From Melastoma dodecandrum (Eukaryota; Streptophyta; Magnoliopsida; Myrtales; Melastomataceae): a stretch of 64,000 nt of DNA. Positions 18,536 through 28,693 of the stretch are shown piece after piece. Under the pieces are notes generated by a model. The model did no database searches. It saw only the letters and a list, made by a program, of their open reading frames with translations, and had not been told where the DNA came from. Both the position numbers and the translations under genes were made by a program. Positions within the stretch are counted from its first letter, which is position 1. Every line of letters starts with the position of its first letter. Where the stretch lies: positions 1 through 64,000 of the forward strand of contig JARUPY010000373.1 of the NCBI GenBank assembly GCA_029817715.1. Reading direction: 5' to 3'.

Positions 18536-19540
18536 TCAGTGTGTCTGCTGGATCGCCGCCAGTGCCCAACCGTTCGGCCCTGCGCCGGCGGCGCGCGCGA
18601 AGGTCCAGACCTCGGTGACTTCTTGCGGGCTCGTCGCGTCGCCGGCCACGACCTGGCCTGAGCGCTGGTCGACCGTCGCGTCGATCAGCGAGAAACGCAT
18701 CGCCACGGTCGCATAGTCCGTGCCGCCCTCGCGCCAGGCCTCCGAAAGGTCGCCGTTGAGCAGGCGCACGTCGCCGATCTTGTTGATGACGCCCTGACGC
18801 GCATTGCCGGCGAGCTCCTGCTCGAAATTGCCTGCCATCTCCGGCGTGGCGAGGCGTCGAAGCGCGCCGACGTCGCCGTTCGAATACGCGGCCTGGCTGT
18901 CGACGAGGCGGCGCTCGAACGCCTGGTAATCGTCTTGCTGGATGGTGATCGGCGTGCCGCGCGACGACTGGTCGCCGAAACCGCTCCCGCCCCCGAAGCC
19001 GCTACGCGCATAGCTTGTCGGGCCGCCGCCGAACGCCGGCTGCTGGCGATTGCGCAGGAAGCCCATCACGAAACGGAAGGCCAAGTAGAGAAGGCCGATC
19101 TGCAGCAGCAGACCGATGAACGACATGCCACCGCCGAGGCCGCCGCCAAAGCCGCCGCCGAACAGCAGGCCGAATAGCCCAGCGCCCAGGAAGCCGCCAA
19201 GCAACCCGCGACCGAAGCCGCCACCGAAAAAGCCGCCGGAGCGGCCAAAGCTCGAGTTGCCGAACGCGGAATTGCCGATGCCGGGCGTCGTCGAACGCTG
19301 GATCGGCGAGATGCCAGGCGCGGTCGAGGTTGAGGGCGGCATGCTAAGGGTGCGGCCGCCGCGGCTGCCGAAGGAACCGCCGCCGCCAAGCCTGGCATCG
19401 GCGCTGCCGGTTCCGGCGAGCGTGAAGGCGCCAGCCAAGCCGACCATCAGCGCGACGACGACCGGACGGATGCGACGGGAAATACTGAAAGGCTCCTTCT
19501 CGGAAGACATGGATCCGGAAGACATGGATCCGAAAGACAT
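18536..19540 (-). CDS. Tim44-like domain membrane protein
   Basis: 334 residues, intact. It opens with a near-direct repeat (SFGSMSSGSMSS), then a membrane/signal segment VVVALMVGLAGAFTLAGTGS, a long Gly/Phe/Ser-rich region (residues ~50-140, SGGFFGGGFGRGLLGGF) containing a second hydrophobic stretch (LLLQIGLLYLAFRFVMGFL, ~145-165), and a C-terminal Tim44 domain (~200-334: DYQAFERRLVDSQAAYSNGD, LRRLATPEMAGNFEQELA, LSEAWREGGTDYATVAMRFS, EVTEVWTFARAAG). This architecture is common in alphaproteobacteria, where the domain faces a membrane-associated role that is not well defined. It is preceded by a 109-base gap from the AT-hook-like gene. Confidence 0.9.
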   Translation of the reverse strand: MSFGSMSSGSMSSEKEPFSISRRIRPVVVALMVGLAGAFTLAGTGSADARLGGGGSFGSRGGRTLSMPPSTSTAPGISPIQRSTTPGIGNSAFGNSSFGRSGGFFGGGFGRGLLGGFLGAGLFGLLFGGGFGGGLGGGMSFIGLLLQIGLLYLAFRFVMGFLRNRQQPAFGGGPTSYARSGFGGGSGFGDQSSRGTPITIQQDDYQAFERRLVDSQAAYSNGDVGALRRLATPEMAGNFEQELAGNARQGVINKIGDVRLLNGDLSEAWREGGTDYATVAMRFSLIDATVDQRSGQVVAGDATSPQEVTEVWTFARAAGAGPNGWALAAIQQTH

Positions 19541-19649
19541 GGATCGATCCTACTCTAGGCGAGCATGACTTGCCCGCCCGGCATATATGTGAACGCCGTG
19601 GACGATCCGCAAAGGCCAGCGCTATCCTGGCGAGCGTTACTGAGTGTTG

Positions 19650-20433
19650 TTACCAGGCGACCTTAGGCAAGCGCCGCTTCCAGCGCTCGCCGGGCTTCAG
19701 CTTGGTGCGCACCCAAGCGTACTTCTCGTCGCGCGCCGGTTCAGCCGCCGGCCGCACGGCCGCGAGCCGGTAAGGCTGCGGGCGTAGAGCCGTCACCGTG
19801 CCGGGCACGACGGCGGCCTCCCTGGCGCTCGCGGAAATCGACGCGGGCGCCTCGAAGGCCGGCTCGTCCGCGGGGGACCGCTGTCGCGACGACCGAAGCC
19901 GTCACGACCGGCGCGGGTCCGCCGGTGGCCGGAACGGCGGGCGCTGACATGAGGGGCGCCGGCTTGGGCTTGTTCTTCGATCCGGGCTTGCGCCCGCGTC
20001 GCTTGGGCGCGCGCTCTTCTTTCCAGACGAAGAAGCTCCGGCGACAGTGGCTCGTCGAGCACGCGCAGGACACGACCACCGTTCGGCGGGGGCGCGGTGC
20101 TGGTGGCGGGTAGCGGCGGCGCATCGTCGTGCGGCTGCGCGTCCGCCCAGGGATCGCTGATTCGAGCATCGGCGATGCGTGGCGTGGGGTCGGGCGAGAA
20201 GCGGGGTCCGGCCGGGGCGGCGCGGCGAACAGCGCGTCGGCGGCGCGCAGCGCGGCGTCGTATCCGTCTTCCTGCGGCGGCGGCACCGCCCGCGTGCCCT
20301 CCAATGGCCGCGGCTCCGACGGGCGCGGCGCGGCGGGCTCGCTATCGATCTTGAGAGGCTGGCTGGCTGGGCTGCCCGGGCGCCGGCCGGCGCCCTTGTA
20401 TTCGGTCACGAACGGCTTAAGCGGACGTCGCAT
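19650..20433 (-). CDS. hypothetical proline-rich protein with AT-hook-like motif
   Basis: About 260 residues over several frames. Starts MRRPLKPFVTEYKGAGRRPG, followed by Pro/Ala-rich low-complexity sequence, then (breaks near 20150, 20080-20110 and 19880) WKEERAPKRRGRKPGSKNKP, an AT-hook-like basic stretch, and the C-terminus DEKYAWVRTKLKPGERWKRR LPKVAW ending at TAA 19650-19652. The 'W.R.KL.PGERWKRRLP' tail and the 'RRGRKPGSKNKP' element recur in uncharacterised Hyphomicrobiales proteins next to yqeY. DNA binding is possible but unproven. It is divergent from yqeY. Confidence 0.6.
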
Positions 20434-20606
20434 TCTATCTCACCAGTGGACGCGGAGCGGTCAAGATTCGAAAGTCCTCGCTTCCGCTACGCTGACGGCG
20501 ACGACGACGCCAGCCTCTTCTATGCGATGGATTGCAAACGAGCACGATTTGCTGTGAATAGCCATATCTCCAACAACTGACGTTTGCAACGACCGTCGAG
20601 GCCCAT

Positions 20607-21058
20607 ATGCGCGACGCGCTGAATACCGCATTAAAGACTGCCATGAAGGCCGGCGAGAAGCGCCGCGTCGAGACGATTCGCCTCATCAACGCCGCCTTGA
20701 AGGACCGCGACATCGAGGGCGCGCGGGCAGGGGAAGACCGTATCCGAGCAGGATATTCTTGCGCTTCTTCAGAAGATGGTGAAGAGCCGCAACGAATCGC
20801 TCGAGATATACACTAAGGCCGGGCCGCGACGAGCTGGCGCGGCAAGAGGCGGAGGAGATCGCCATCATCCAGGAGTTCTTGCCGCGCCAGATGAGTGACA
20901 CGGACGTTGCCGCCGCCATCGACGCGGCCGTGGCGGAGACGGGCGCCGGCTCTATCAAGGACATGGGCAAGGTCGTCGGTGCGCTCAAGGCCCGTTATGC
21001 CGGGCAGATGGACTTCGCCAAGGCGAGCGCTGTGGTCAAGGCGAAGCTCGCCGGCTGA
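20607..21058 (+). CDS. YqeY/GatB-tail domain protein
   Basis: 150 residues: MRDALNTALKTAMKAGEKRR, VETIRLINAALKDRDIE, then after breaks near 20735 and 20820 ILALLQKMVKSRNESLEIYT, GRDELARQEAEEIAIIQEFL, PRQMSDTDVAAAIDAAVAET and KDMGKVVGALKARYAGQMDF ending KAKLAG. This is the stand-alone YqeY family, related to the C-terminal tRNA-binding domain of GatB; its own function is not settled. In many relatives it precedes dnaG and rpoD; here neither follows. The 173-base gap upstream (20434-20606) and the 184-base gap downstream (21059-21242) show no clear feature. Confidence 0.9.
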
Positions 21059-21242
21059 ACACTCGTCGGTTGCCAAACTTCTTGGGCGCAACTGACGTCA
21101 CGCCGTTGCGACGATCCGTGCGGACATGGTCTTCCTCGCCCTATACGTGTCGCGTTGTCTTTCTCGTTCATTTCCTATGTCGGCACCGTCGGCGGCCTCG
21201 TGGTCCGACATCACCGGATGCTTCGGCAACGTGTGTGCTGCC

Positions 21243-21966
21243 TCACGCCTCGCCGAGCGCGGCCTTGTCGCAGAACACGTAAAGCTCGCCCTGCGGCCTG
21301 ACGTGCGCCGCCGGCAGGCTCGGGTCGCCGTCGCGCAGGCCCTGCAGCTTCGCCTCCTTGCCGGCGCCGGCGACGAGGAAGATCACGGCACCGGAGGATT
21401 TCCAGCGCCGGATAGGTCATGGTGATGCGCGGCTCGGGCTTGGCGCCGATGACCGCCGTCACCCACTTGTCCCGCTCGCGCAGCGCCGCGGTGCTCGGAA
21501 AAAGCGACGCGGTGTGACCGTCCTCGCCCAGACCAAGCAGAGTGACGGCGAACAGCGGCCGGGCGAGGTCGAGCGTGTCCTTGCCGTAATGGCGCTTCAG
21601 CTCAGCCTCGTAGGCGGCCGCTGCGTCCTCGGGCGTGCCGTGCGTCGTCGGCACGGGGTGCACGTTCTCTGCCGGGATCGGCACGTGCACGAGCATGGCC
21701 TCGCGTGCCATGCGATAGTTTGAGTCGCGATGATCCGGCGGCACGAAACGTTCGTCGCCGAAGAAGATATGCACCCGCTCCCAATCGATCTTGCGCCGGT
21801 AGCTCTCCGTCGCCAGCAGCGCGTACAGCGTCTTCGGCGTCGAGCCGCCGGAGAGGTTGAAGGCAAACGGTCCCGTCGAGCCTTGGACGCGGGCGACGAG
21901 CCAGTCGGCGATGTGGGCCGCCAGCGAATCCTTGTCGGGACTGACCTCGATCTTCGTGCTGGTCAT
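21243..21966 (-). CDS. pgl: 6-phosphogluconolactonase
   Basis: Hydrolyses 6-phosphogluconolactone to 6-phosphogluconate, the step between zwf and gnd/edd products. From ATG 21966: TSTKIEVSPDKDSLAAHIAD, GPFAFNLSGGSTPKTLYALL, WERVHIFFGDERFVPPDHRD, SNYRMAREAMLVHVPIPAEN, LFAVTLLGLGEDGHTASLFP and RITMTYPALE; after a break near 21405, VIFLVAGAGKEAKLQGLRDG, LPAAHVRPQGELYVFCDKAA. The GGSTP, DERFVP and GLGEDGHTASLFP motifs are the family's active-site signatures. About 240 residues. ATG overlaps the stop of the upstream HAD hydrolase (ATGA). Last gene of the tkt-gnd-zwf-HAD-HAD-pgl block. Confidence 0.92.
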
Positions 21967-22793
21967 GGTCTGCCTTTCGCGCGCGGTAGAATATGCTTTT
22001 CGATCGCCTCGGCAAATCCCTCGCTGTCGCAATCGGCGACGACGGCATCGGCTTGCGCCTTCACCTCGTCGTCGGCATTGCCCATGGCGATCGCGAAGCC
22101 GCCCTGCTTGAACATCGCGACGTCGTTCTCGCTGTCGCCGATCGTCGCGATCTCGTCCCTGGGGATGCCGAGCTTTTCCGACAGGTAGCCGACCACCGCG
22201 CCCTTGTTGGCCTCGGGGTGCGTCACGTCGAGATAATAGGGCTGTGACAGCGCCGCGGTGACGTGGTCACCGTATTTCGCGTGGATGTCCTGCGCGCATT
22301 TGTGGATCACGTCGTGGTCGTCGCTGACACCGACGATCTTCACCGCGCTCTCGATCTTGTCGCCGAAATCCGCGACGACCTTCGGCGCAAATTGCACCGT
22401 CTTCTGCTCGCGCGCGACATGCGGCGCGTCCTGCTTGTGGATCAGCCAGTCGTTGCCGACGTAGAGCCAGGCGTCGAGCCCGTCCTTCACGATCAGCTCG
22501 ACCACCTCGCGGGCGATGTCGGCGGGGATCGTGCGCTCCTCGATCGCCGTCAGATCGGCCTTGGTGAAGAGGCCGCCGTTGAACCCGCCGACGGGCGTGT
22601 CGATGGCGAGCGGCCCGATCACCATCTCCATGCCCTTCGGCGGTCGGCCGCTGGTGATCGCGAAGCGCACGCCGGCATCCTTCAGCTTGGCGACCGCGGC
22701 CTTGGCCTTGTCGGTCAGCACCTTCTCGTGGGTGACGAGCGTGCCGTCGACGTCGGCCAGCAGCAGCGAGATTGTCTTTGGGTCACGGCTCAT
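21963..22793 (-). CDS. Cof-type HAD-IIB sugar-phosphatase-like hydrolase
   Basis: 276 residues, intact. HAD motif I LLLADVDGTLVTHEKVLTDK, motif II FAITSGRPPKGM, the IIB cap (TPVGGFNGGLFTKADLTAIE, LDAWLYVGNDWLIHK) and motifs III/IV PEANKGAVVGYLSEKLG and EIATIGDSENDVAMFKQGGF, IAMGNADDEVKAQADAVVAD. The start ATG 22793 overlaps the upstream HAD gene and the stop overlaps pgl, so three genes are translationally coupled. These enzymes remove phosphate from sugar phosphates or cofactors; the location inside a pentose-phosphate operon suggests a sugar-phosphate side product as substrate (inference). Confidence 0.87.
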   Translation of the reverse strand: MSRDPKTISLLLADVDGTLVTHEKVLTDKAKAAVAKLKDAGVRFAITSGRPPKGMEMVIGPLAIDTPVGGFNGGLFTKADLTAIEERTIPADIAREVVELIVKDGLDAWLYVGNDWLIHKQDAPHVAREQKTVQFAPKVVADFGDKIESAVKIVGVSDDHDVIHKCAQDIHAKYGDHVTAALSQPYYLDVTHPEANKGAVVGYLSEKLGIPRDEIATIGDSENDVAMFKQGGFAIAMGNADDEVKAQADAVVADCDSEGFAEAIEKHILPRAKGRP

Positions 22794-23618
22794 GCGGATT
22801 GCGCCAGCGCCGCGCGGGGTAGGATGAAGCGATCGACGGCGGCGGCCCAGCCGTCGTGCTCGTTGTCCTCGGAGACGAAGTCGGCCCGCCGCTTCAGCTC
22901 CGGGATGCCGTTGCCCATGGCGATCCTCGTACCCGCGACGGCGAACATCGGGAGGTCGTTCGCCTCGTCGCCGATGACGGCGACGTCGCCGATCGCAATG
23001 CCGAGGATGCGCGCGATGCGGTGCACGGCTTCGCCCTTGTCGAAGCCCCAGGGTGTGACGTCGAGATAATAGAGCTGCGAGCGCTTGGCGCTGGCGCGGC
23101 CGATCAGGCCGCTTCTCGAGCGCCGCCTCGCAGGCGGCGACGCGGTCGAAGGCGTCGGACGAGCCGACCAGCTTGCCGACCTCGTGCAGGTGGGGTTCGA
23201 AACGATCGACGACCCTCGGCTCGATCTGGCAGGTGCGGCGCTCCTTCGGCACATAGGCGGCGTCGGGATTGGTGACGTACCAGGTGTCGTTGCTGAAGAG
23301 CCAGCCGTCGATGTCGAACGCCGCGAAGGCGGCCAGCGCGTCGCGCGCGGCATCTTCTGGCACCAAGGTGCTCTCGATCACGCTGAGGTCGGGGTTCATG
23401 ATGGCGCCGCCGTTGAAGGCGCCGATCGGCGCATTCGTGCCGAGCGGCCCGGTCAGCATGGCGAAACCGGCCGGCGGCCGGCTGGAGACGAGCGACAGGC
23501 GCACACCCGCCGCCTGCAGGCGATGAGCGGCGGCGATCGTCGCCTCGGTGAGGCGCTTGTCGCCGGTGACGAGCGTGCCATCGATGTCGGAGACGAGGAG
23601 CGAGATGCGGGCGGTCAT
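22790..23618 (-). CDS. Cof-type HAD-IIB hydrolase, second copy
   Basis: About 276 residues with one frame break near 23110. Motif I SLLVSDIDGTLVTGDKRLTE, motif II LSLVSSRPPAGFAMLTGPLG, cap APIGAFNGGAIMNPDLSVIE and IDGWLFSNDTWYVTNPDAAY, then LYYLDVTPWGFDKGEAVHRI, GDVAVIGDEANDLPMFAVAG and TRIAMGNGIPELKRRADFVS. Same family and length as the following gene, so a tandem duplication with divergence. ATG 23618 directly abuts the palindromic repeat at 23620. Substrate unknown; see the neighbour. Confidence 0.83.
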
Positions 23619-23619
23619 C

Positions 23620-23762
23620 CCTTCTCCCCTTGCGGGAGAAGGTGGCCCGAAGGGCCGGATGAGGGGTCGCTCGGACCTGGTCTTCTCATTCTGGCCAAGC
23701 CTCCCGAATGCGAGCGACCCCTCATCCGCCCGTCGGGCACCTTCTCCCGCAAGGGGAGAAGG
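23620..23762. repeat. palindromic repeat, family B
   Basis: Inverted arms CCTTCTCCCCTTGCGGGAGA AGG... and ...CACCTTCTCCCGCAAGGGGA (ending GAAGG) enclose about 40 bases; the inner arms carry GGATGAGGGGTCGCT and AGCGACCCCTCATCCG. Fills the gap between zwf and the HAD gene. The same family occurs at 60578-60725. Confidence 0.88.
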
Positions 23763-23775
23763 CAGATCACGCCCC

Positions 23776-25329
23776 TCACAGCGCCAGCCACTTGCGCCCG
23801 TCCTTCTCGAGCATGTCGTCGCCTTCGGTCGGCCCCGCCGAGCCGGCCTCGTACCAGTGCACCATGTCGTGCCCTTCGGCCCAGGCATCGAGCAGCGGCT
23901 GCACCACCGCCCACCCGCCCTCGACGTTGTCGGCGCGCTGGAACAGGGTCGCGTCGCCGATCAGGCAATCGTAGATCAGAGTCTCGTAGCCGGTCGACGG
24001 CGCCGACTTGAAATAGTCCGAGTAGCGGAAGTTCATGTTGACGTCGGAGAGCTTCACCTTGCGCCCCGGCTGCTTCACCGAGAACCGCATCTGCACGCCC
24101 TCGTCGGGCTGGATGCGGAAGACGAGGCGCGAGTTCGACAGCGCGCCGCCGTCGACGTCGCGGAACAGAACGCCCGGCGCCTTCTTGAACTGGATCGCGA
24201 CCTCCGTCTTGCGCGCCGTCAGCGCCTTGCCGGTTCGGATGTAGAACGGCACTCCGGCCCAGCGCCAGTTGTCGATGAACACCTTCAGCGCGATGTAGGT
24301 CTCGGTCTTGCTCTTGGTGTCGACGTCGGGCGACTGGCGGTAGGCCTGCATCGGCTTGCCCTTCACCTCGCCGAACACGTACTGGCCGCGCACGGAGTTC
24401 TTCAGCGCCTCCTCGGGCGTCATGCGGCGCACCGCCTCGATGACCTTGGCCTTCTCCGCGCGGATGGCGTCGGCGTCGAACGAGTTCGGCGCCTCCATCG
24501 TCATCATCGCGAGCAGCTGGAACATGTGGTTCGGCACCATGTCCCGCAGCGCGCCGGTCTTGTCGTAGAACTTGCCGCGCGTCTCGACGCCGACGGTCTC
24601 GGCGGCGGTGATCTGCACGCTGTCGATGTGGTCGCGGTTCCAGATCGGCTCGAACATGAAGTTCGCGAACCGCAGCACCATGATGTTCTGCACCGTCTCC
24701 TTGCCGAGGAAGTGGTCGATGCGGAAGATCTGGTCCTCCTCGACGACCTGCAGAATCTGCTCGTCGAGGGCGCGGGCAGACCTAAGATCTGTGCCGAAGG
24801 GCTTCTCGATGATGATGCGGCGGAACTGGTCCTCGTCCTGCTTGGTGAGGCCGGCCTTGCCGAGCCCCTCCACCACCGGGCCGAAGAACTCCGGCGCGGT
24901 GGCGAGGTAGAAGACGACGTTGCGATGCGCCTTGCCGTCGGTCAGCTCGTCGATCTTCGCGCCCAGGTCGGCAAACATCTTGTCGTCGGTGATGTCGCCC
25001 TGCAGGTGGAAGATGCGGGGCTTCAGCCAGTCGATCGCCGCCTCGTCGATCTTGTGCTTGCCGGCCTCGCCGCCGCCCGCCTCGAGGATCTCGGTCATCG
25101 ACTTGAGGAGCCCTTCGCGGAAGGCCTTCTCCTTGTCGTCGCCGCGGTTGACGCCGAGGATCGCGAAATCCTCGTTGAGCAGCCCCTCGTTCACGAGGTT
25201 GTAGATCGCCGGCATCAGCAGGCGCTTGGTGAGATCGCCCGAGGCGCCGAAGATCACCAGGACGCACGGCGGGGCGACCGCGGTGCCGTGGGACGTCTTC
25301 TTCGACGCCTTGAAGGGCATCTCGTTCAT
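23776..25329 (-). CDS. zwf: glucose-6-phosphate dehydrogenase
   Basis: 517 residues, intact. Oxidises glucose-6-phosphate to 6-phosphogluconolactone with reduction of NADP. Nucleotide-binding N-terminus CVLVIFGASGDLTKRLLMPA, active-site FRIDHFLGKETVQNIMVLRF (the RIDHYLGKE-type motif containing the catalytic His and substrate-binding Lys), IIIEKPFGTDLRSARALDEQ, and the C-terminal FYIRTGKALTARKTEVAIQF. Normal length. Lies between gnd and the HAD/pgl genes on the same strand, separated from gnd by a palindromic repeat at 25344-25444. Confidence 0.98.
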   Translation of the reverse strand: MNEMPFKASKKTSHGTAVAPPCVLVIFGASGDLTKRLLMPAIYNLVNEGLLNEDFAILGVNRGDDKEKAFREGLLKSMTEILEAGGGEAGKHKIDEAAIDWLKPRIFHLQGDITDDKMFADLGAKIDELTDGKAHRNVVFYLATAPEFFGPVVEGLGKAGLTKQDEDQFRRIIIEKPFGTDLRSARALDEQILQVVEEDQIFRIDHFLGKETVQNIMVLRFANFMFEPIWNRDHIDSVQITAAETVGVETRGKFYDKTGALRDMVPNHMFQLLAMMTMEAPNSFDADAIRAEKAKVIEAVRRMTPEEALKNSVRGQYVFGEVKGKPMQAYRQSPDVDTKSKTETYIALKVFIDNWRWAGVPFYIRTGKALTARKTEVAIQFKKAPGVLFRDVDGGALSNSRLVFRIQPDEGVQMRFSVKQPGRKVKLSDVNMNFRYSDYFKSAPSTGYETLIYDCLIGDATLFQRADNVEGGWAVVQPLLDAWAEGHDMVHWYEAGSAGPTEGDDMLEKDGRKWLAL

Positions 25330-25343
25330 GGTGCCCTCCGTTC

Positions 25344-25444
25344 GTCATTCCGGGCGGAGCGAAGCGCAGACCCGGAACCGGTGTACTTCGCCCGATCCGA
25401 TACGCACACCGGTTCCGGGTTCGGCTGCGCCGCCCCGGAATGAC
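25344..25444. repeat. palindromic repeat, family C
   Basis: Arms beginning GTCATTCCGGGCGGAGCGAA and ending GCCGCCCCGGAATGAC are inverted copies, with an inner pair ACCCGGAACCGGTG/CACCGGTTCCGGGT. Fills the zwf-gnd gap and would form a long hairpin in the operon transcript. This type is widespread in Bradyrhizobium-like genomes. Confidence 0.85.
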
Positions 25445-25459
25445 GGCCGAGCTGGGCGG

Positions 25460-26434
25460 TCACTTCCGCTCGAGATGGCCGCCGAACTGGAAGCGCATCG
25501 CCGAAAGAAGTTTTTCACCAAACGTATGCGTCTGGCGCGAGCGGAAGCGCGCGTAGAGCGCGGCCGACAGCACTTCCGCCGGCACGGCCTCCTCGATCGC
25601 CGCCTCGATCGTCCAGCGGCCCTCGCCGGAATCCGACACGTTGCCTTCGAACTTCGACAGCGTCTCGTTGTCGGCGAGCGCGATCGCCGTCAGGTCCAGC
25701 AACCACGATGCCACGACGCTGCCGCGCCGCCACACCTCGGCGATGTCGGCGAGATGGAGATCGTAACGCTGATCAGGGGGCAATTGCTCCGACGACTTGT
25801 TCTTCATGATGTCGAAGCCTTCGGCATAGGCCTGCATGATGCCGTACTCGATGCCGTTATGGACCATCTTCACAAAATGGCCCGAGCCGGCCGGACCGCA
25901 ATGCAGGTAGCCCTCCTCGGCCGTGTGATTGAACTTGTCGCGGCCCGCCGTCTTGTCGATGGTGCCGGCGCCCGGCGCGAGCGCCTTGAGGATCGGGTCG
26001 ATGCGCTGCACCGCCTCGTCGTCGCCGCCGATCATCATGCAATAGCCGCGCTCGAGGCCCCACACGCCGCCGGACGTGCCGACGTCGATGTAGTGCAGCT
26101 CCTTCTTCTGCAGCTCCTTCGCGCGGCGGATGTCGTCCTTGTAGAAGGAATTGCCGCCGTCGATGACGGTGTCGCCCTTCTCCATGTGCGAGGCGAGATC
26201 CATGATCGTGTCGTCGGTGATGTGCCCGGCCGGCAGCATGACCCAGACGGAGCGCGGCGCCTTCAGCTTGGACAGCATGTCGGCGAGGCTCGAGGCGGGC
26301 GTCATGCCCTCGGAGGCGAGCTTGTCGACGGCCTTCTGGTCGAGGTCGTAGACGACCATCTCGTGGCCGGCGCGCGTCAGGCGACGCGCGATGTTGCCGC
26401 CCATGCGGCCCAATCCGATGATGCCGAGCTGCAT
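25460..26434 (-). CDS. gnd: 6-phosphogluconate dehydrogenase, decarboxylating
   Basis: 324 residues, intact: the short GndA/YqeC-like class rather than the ~470-residue class. Rossmann start [20 protein letters not shown] (GxGxMG), [60 protein letters not shown], the catalytic-Lys helix [20 protein letters not shown] and [20 protein letters not shown]. Converts 6-phosphogluconate to ribulose-5-phosphate; short-class enzymes are often NAD-preferring (family knowledge). Located 31 bases after tkt and upstream of zwf in the same transcription unit. Confidence 0.97.
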   Translation of the reverse strand: MQLGIIGLGRMGGNIARRLTRAGHEMVVYDLDQKAVDKLASEGMTPASSLADMLSKLKAPRSVWVMLPAGHITDDTIMDLASHMEKGDTVIDGGNSFYKDDIRRAKELQKKELHYIDVGTSGGVWGLERGYCMMIGGDDEAVQRIDPILKALAPGAGTIDKTAGRDKFNHTAEEGYLHCGPAGSGHFVKMVHNGIEYGIMQAYAEGFDIMKNKSSEQLPPDQRYDLHLADIAEVWRRGSVVASWLLDLTAIALADNETLSKFEGNVSDSGEGRWTIEAAIEEAVPAEVLSAALYARFRSRQTHTFGEKLLSAMRFQFGGHLERK

Positions 26435-26465
26435 TGGTGCTCTCCTTCGCGCCGCGGCGCGTGCC

Positions 26466-28547
26466 CTACTTGTTGATCGCGATCTGACGCTTGGCCGCTT
26501 CCAACACCTTCTCCGGCGTGAAGCCGAATTTCTTGAGCAGGTCGGCGAGCGGCGCCGACGAGCCGAACGAATGCATGCCGATGATCTCGCCGGTCGTGCC
26601 GACGTATTTGTCCCAGCCCATCACCGCGGCCTGCTCGACCGAGACGCGCGCCTTGATCGACGGCGGCAGCACGCTGTCCTGGTAGGCCTGGTCCTGGCGC
26701 TGGAACAGCTCGATGCAGGGCATCGACACGACGCGGGCGCCGATGCCCTCGGCCTTCAGCGCCTCGTAGGCTTTGACGCAGAGCGACAGTTCGGTGCCGG
26801 TGCCCATCAGGATCACCTGCGGCTTGCCGTCCTCGGCATCGGCGAGGACGTAGGCACCCTTGGCGACGCCGGCGGCGGACGCGTATTTCGAGCGGTCGAG
26901 CGTCGGCATCGGCTGGCGGCTGAAGACCAGCGCCGCCGGGTCGTGCTTGAGCTGCATCACCACCCGGTAGGTTTCCACGACCTCGTTCGCGTCGCCAGGC
27001 CGGAAGGTGAAGAGGCCGGGGATCATGCGCAGGCTCGGCACCTGCTCGATCGGTTGGTGGGTCGGCCCGTCCTCCCCGACGCCGATCGAATCGTGCGTGA
27101 AGACGGTGAAGTTGTGCAGCTCCATCAGCGCCGAGAGCCGGATCGGCGGCCGCATGTAGTCCGAGAACACCAGGAAGGTGGAGCCGAAGGCCCGCAAGCC
27201 GGCCAGTGCCATGCCGTTGCAGATCGCGCCCATGCCGTGCTCGCGGATGCCGAAATGCATATTGCGGCCGCCCGGCGTCGTGGGCCCGAGGGATTCCGCG
27301 CCTTCGATCGTCGTCTTGGTGGAGGGCGCAAGATCGGCCGAGCCGCCGATGAACCAGGGGCAGGCCTTGGCGACGGCGTTGATCACCTTGCCCGATGCCT
27401 CGCGTGACGCGACGCCCTTCGCGTCGGCCGGGAAGACCGGCAGGTCCTTGTCCCAGCCCTTCGGCATGGTCTTGGCCTGGATATGCGCGACCTCTTCACC
27501 GAGGTCGGGATGGGCCGAGCGGAAGTCCGCGTAGCTTCGCTTCCAGCGCTCGTTCAACGACGCGCCGCGCTTGCCGATGTTGGCATCGAAGTGCTGGCGG
27601 ACGCCCTCGGGGACCAGGAACTGCGCATCCTCGGGCGAGCCGTAGGCCTTTTTCGCGCCCCTGATCTCATCGGGGCCAGGCGCGTCCGAGTGTGCCTTGT
27701 GCGTGCCGGCCTTAGTCGGGAACCCATAGCCGATGATCGAGTGGACGATGATGATCGTAGGCCGCTTCTCCTCGGCGAGGAAGCTCTCGATCGCGTTCAG
27801 GAACCCTTCGGTGTCGTTGGCGTCCGCCAAGTGGAGCACGTTCCAGTGGTAGGCCTCGAAGCGCTCGCTCACGTTCTCGCGGAACGCCAGCGGCGTTTCA
27901 CCCTCGATGGTGATCGAGTTGTCGTCGTAGATCCAGCACAGGTTGGCCAGACCGAGATTGCCGGCGAGGGACGCTGCCTCGGAAGCGACGCCCTCCATCA
28001 GGTCGCCGTCCGAGCAGAAGTTGTACACGTCAAAGTCGAACAGCGTGGCGCCGGGCTTGTTGTAGCGCGCGCCCATCCAGCGCTCGGCGATCGCCATGCC
28101 CACCGAATTGCCGCAGCCCTGACCCAGCGGTCCGGTCGTCGTCTCGACGCCGGTCGTGTGGCGGTATTCGGGGTGGCCCGGCGTCTTGGAGCCGATCTGG
28201 CGGAACTGCTTGATGTCGTCGAGCGAGACGGCGGGTTGGTTGGCGCCCGGCTCCGCCTGCACGCCGGCGAGGTGGATCAGCGAATAGAGCAGCATCGAGG
28301 CATGGCCGACGCTCAGCACGAACCGGTCGCGGCCCGGCCAGGACGGATCGGCCGGGTCGTAGCGCAGCATCTTGTTCCAGAGCGTGTAGGCCACCGGGGC
28401 CAGTGCCATCGGCGTGCCGGGATGCCCTGAATTGGCCTTCTGCACCGCATCCATCGCCAGCGTGCGGATGGTGTTGATCGCGAGCTGATCGAGCTGCGCG
28501 GGATCGGCCTTCGCGCCGGTGTCGGACCTTGCTGCGGCAGTCGCCAT
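26466..28547 (-). CDS. tkt: transketolase
   Basis: 693 residues, intact. Thiamine-diphosphate enzyme of the non-oxidative pentose phosphate pathway and, where present, of the Calvin cycle. [60 protein letters not shown], the ThDP motif [20 protein letters not shown]...[40 protein letters not shown] and [20 protein letters not shown] are all present. Heads the pentose-phosphate block. In a phototroph it could also serve CO2 fixation, but no cbb genes lie in the window. Confidence 0.98.
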   Translation of the reverse strand: MATAAARSDTGAKADPAQLDQLAINTIRTLAMDAVQKANSGHPGTPMALAPVAYTLWNKMLRYDPADPSWPGRDRFVLSVGHASMLLYSLIHLAGVQAEPGANQPAVSLDDIKQFRQIGSKTPGHPEYRHTTGVETTTGPLGQGCGNSVGMAIAERWMGARYNKPGATLFDFDVYNFCSDGDLMEGVASEAASLAGNLGLANLCWIYDDNSITIEGETPLAFRENVSERFEAYHWNVLHLADANDTEGFLNAIESFLAEEKRPTIIIVHSIIGYGFPTKAGTHKAHSDAPGPDEIRGAKKAYGSPEDAQFLVPEGVRQHFDANIGKRGASLNERWKRSYADFRSAHPDLGEEVAHIQAKTMPKGWDKDLPVFPADAKGVASREASGKVINAVAKACPWFIGGSADLAPSTKTTIEGAESLGPTTPGGRNMHFGIREHGMGAICNGMALAGLRAFGSTFLVFSDYMRPPIRLSALMELHNFTVFTHDSIGVGEDGPTHQPIEQVPSLRMIPGLFTFRPGDANEVVETYRVVMQLKHDPAALVFSRQPMPTLDRSKYASAAGVAKGAYVLADAEDGKPQVILMGTGTELSLCVKAYEALKAEGIGARVVSMPCIELFQRQDQAYQDSVLPPSIKARVSVEQAAVMGWDKYVGTTGEIIGMHSFGSSAPLADLLKKFGFTPEKVLEAAKRQIAINK

Positions 28548-28579
28548 GGATACCTCCGGGATCGTCTAGTCGTCGTGAG

Positions 28580-28611
28580 AAAAAGACCCGCAGCCGGTCG
28601 GCTGTCGGGTC
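28580..28611 (-). terminator. rho-independent terminator after the HWE kinase gene
   Basis: On the minus strand GACCCGACAGCCG-acc-GGCTGCGGGTC forms a strong GC stem with one bulge, followed directly by TTTTTCTC. It sits between the kinase stop (28694) and the tkt start (28547), so it should separate the two transcripts. Confidence 0.72.
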
Positions 28612-28693
28612 GAGATGCAAGGTTCGGGCACGCTGGTTCCGCCCGAGTAACGCGGCATGCCTGCCGGGGTTCGGACATGTGGCACCAGCGACG

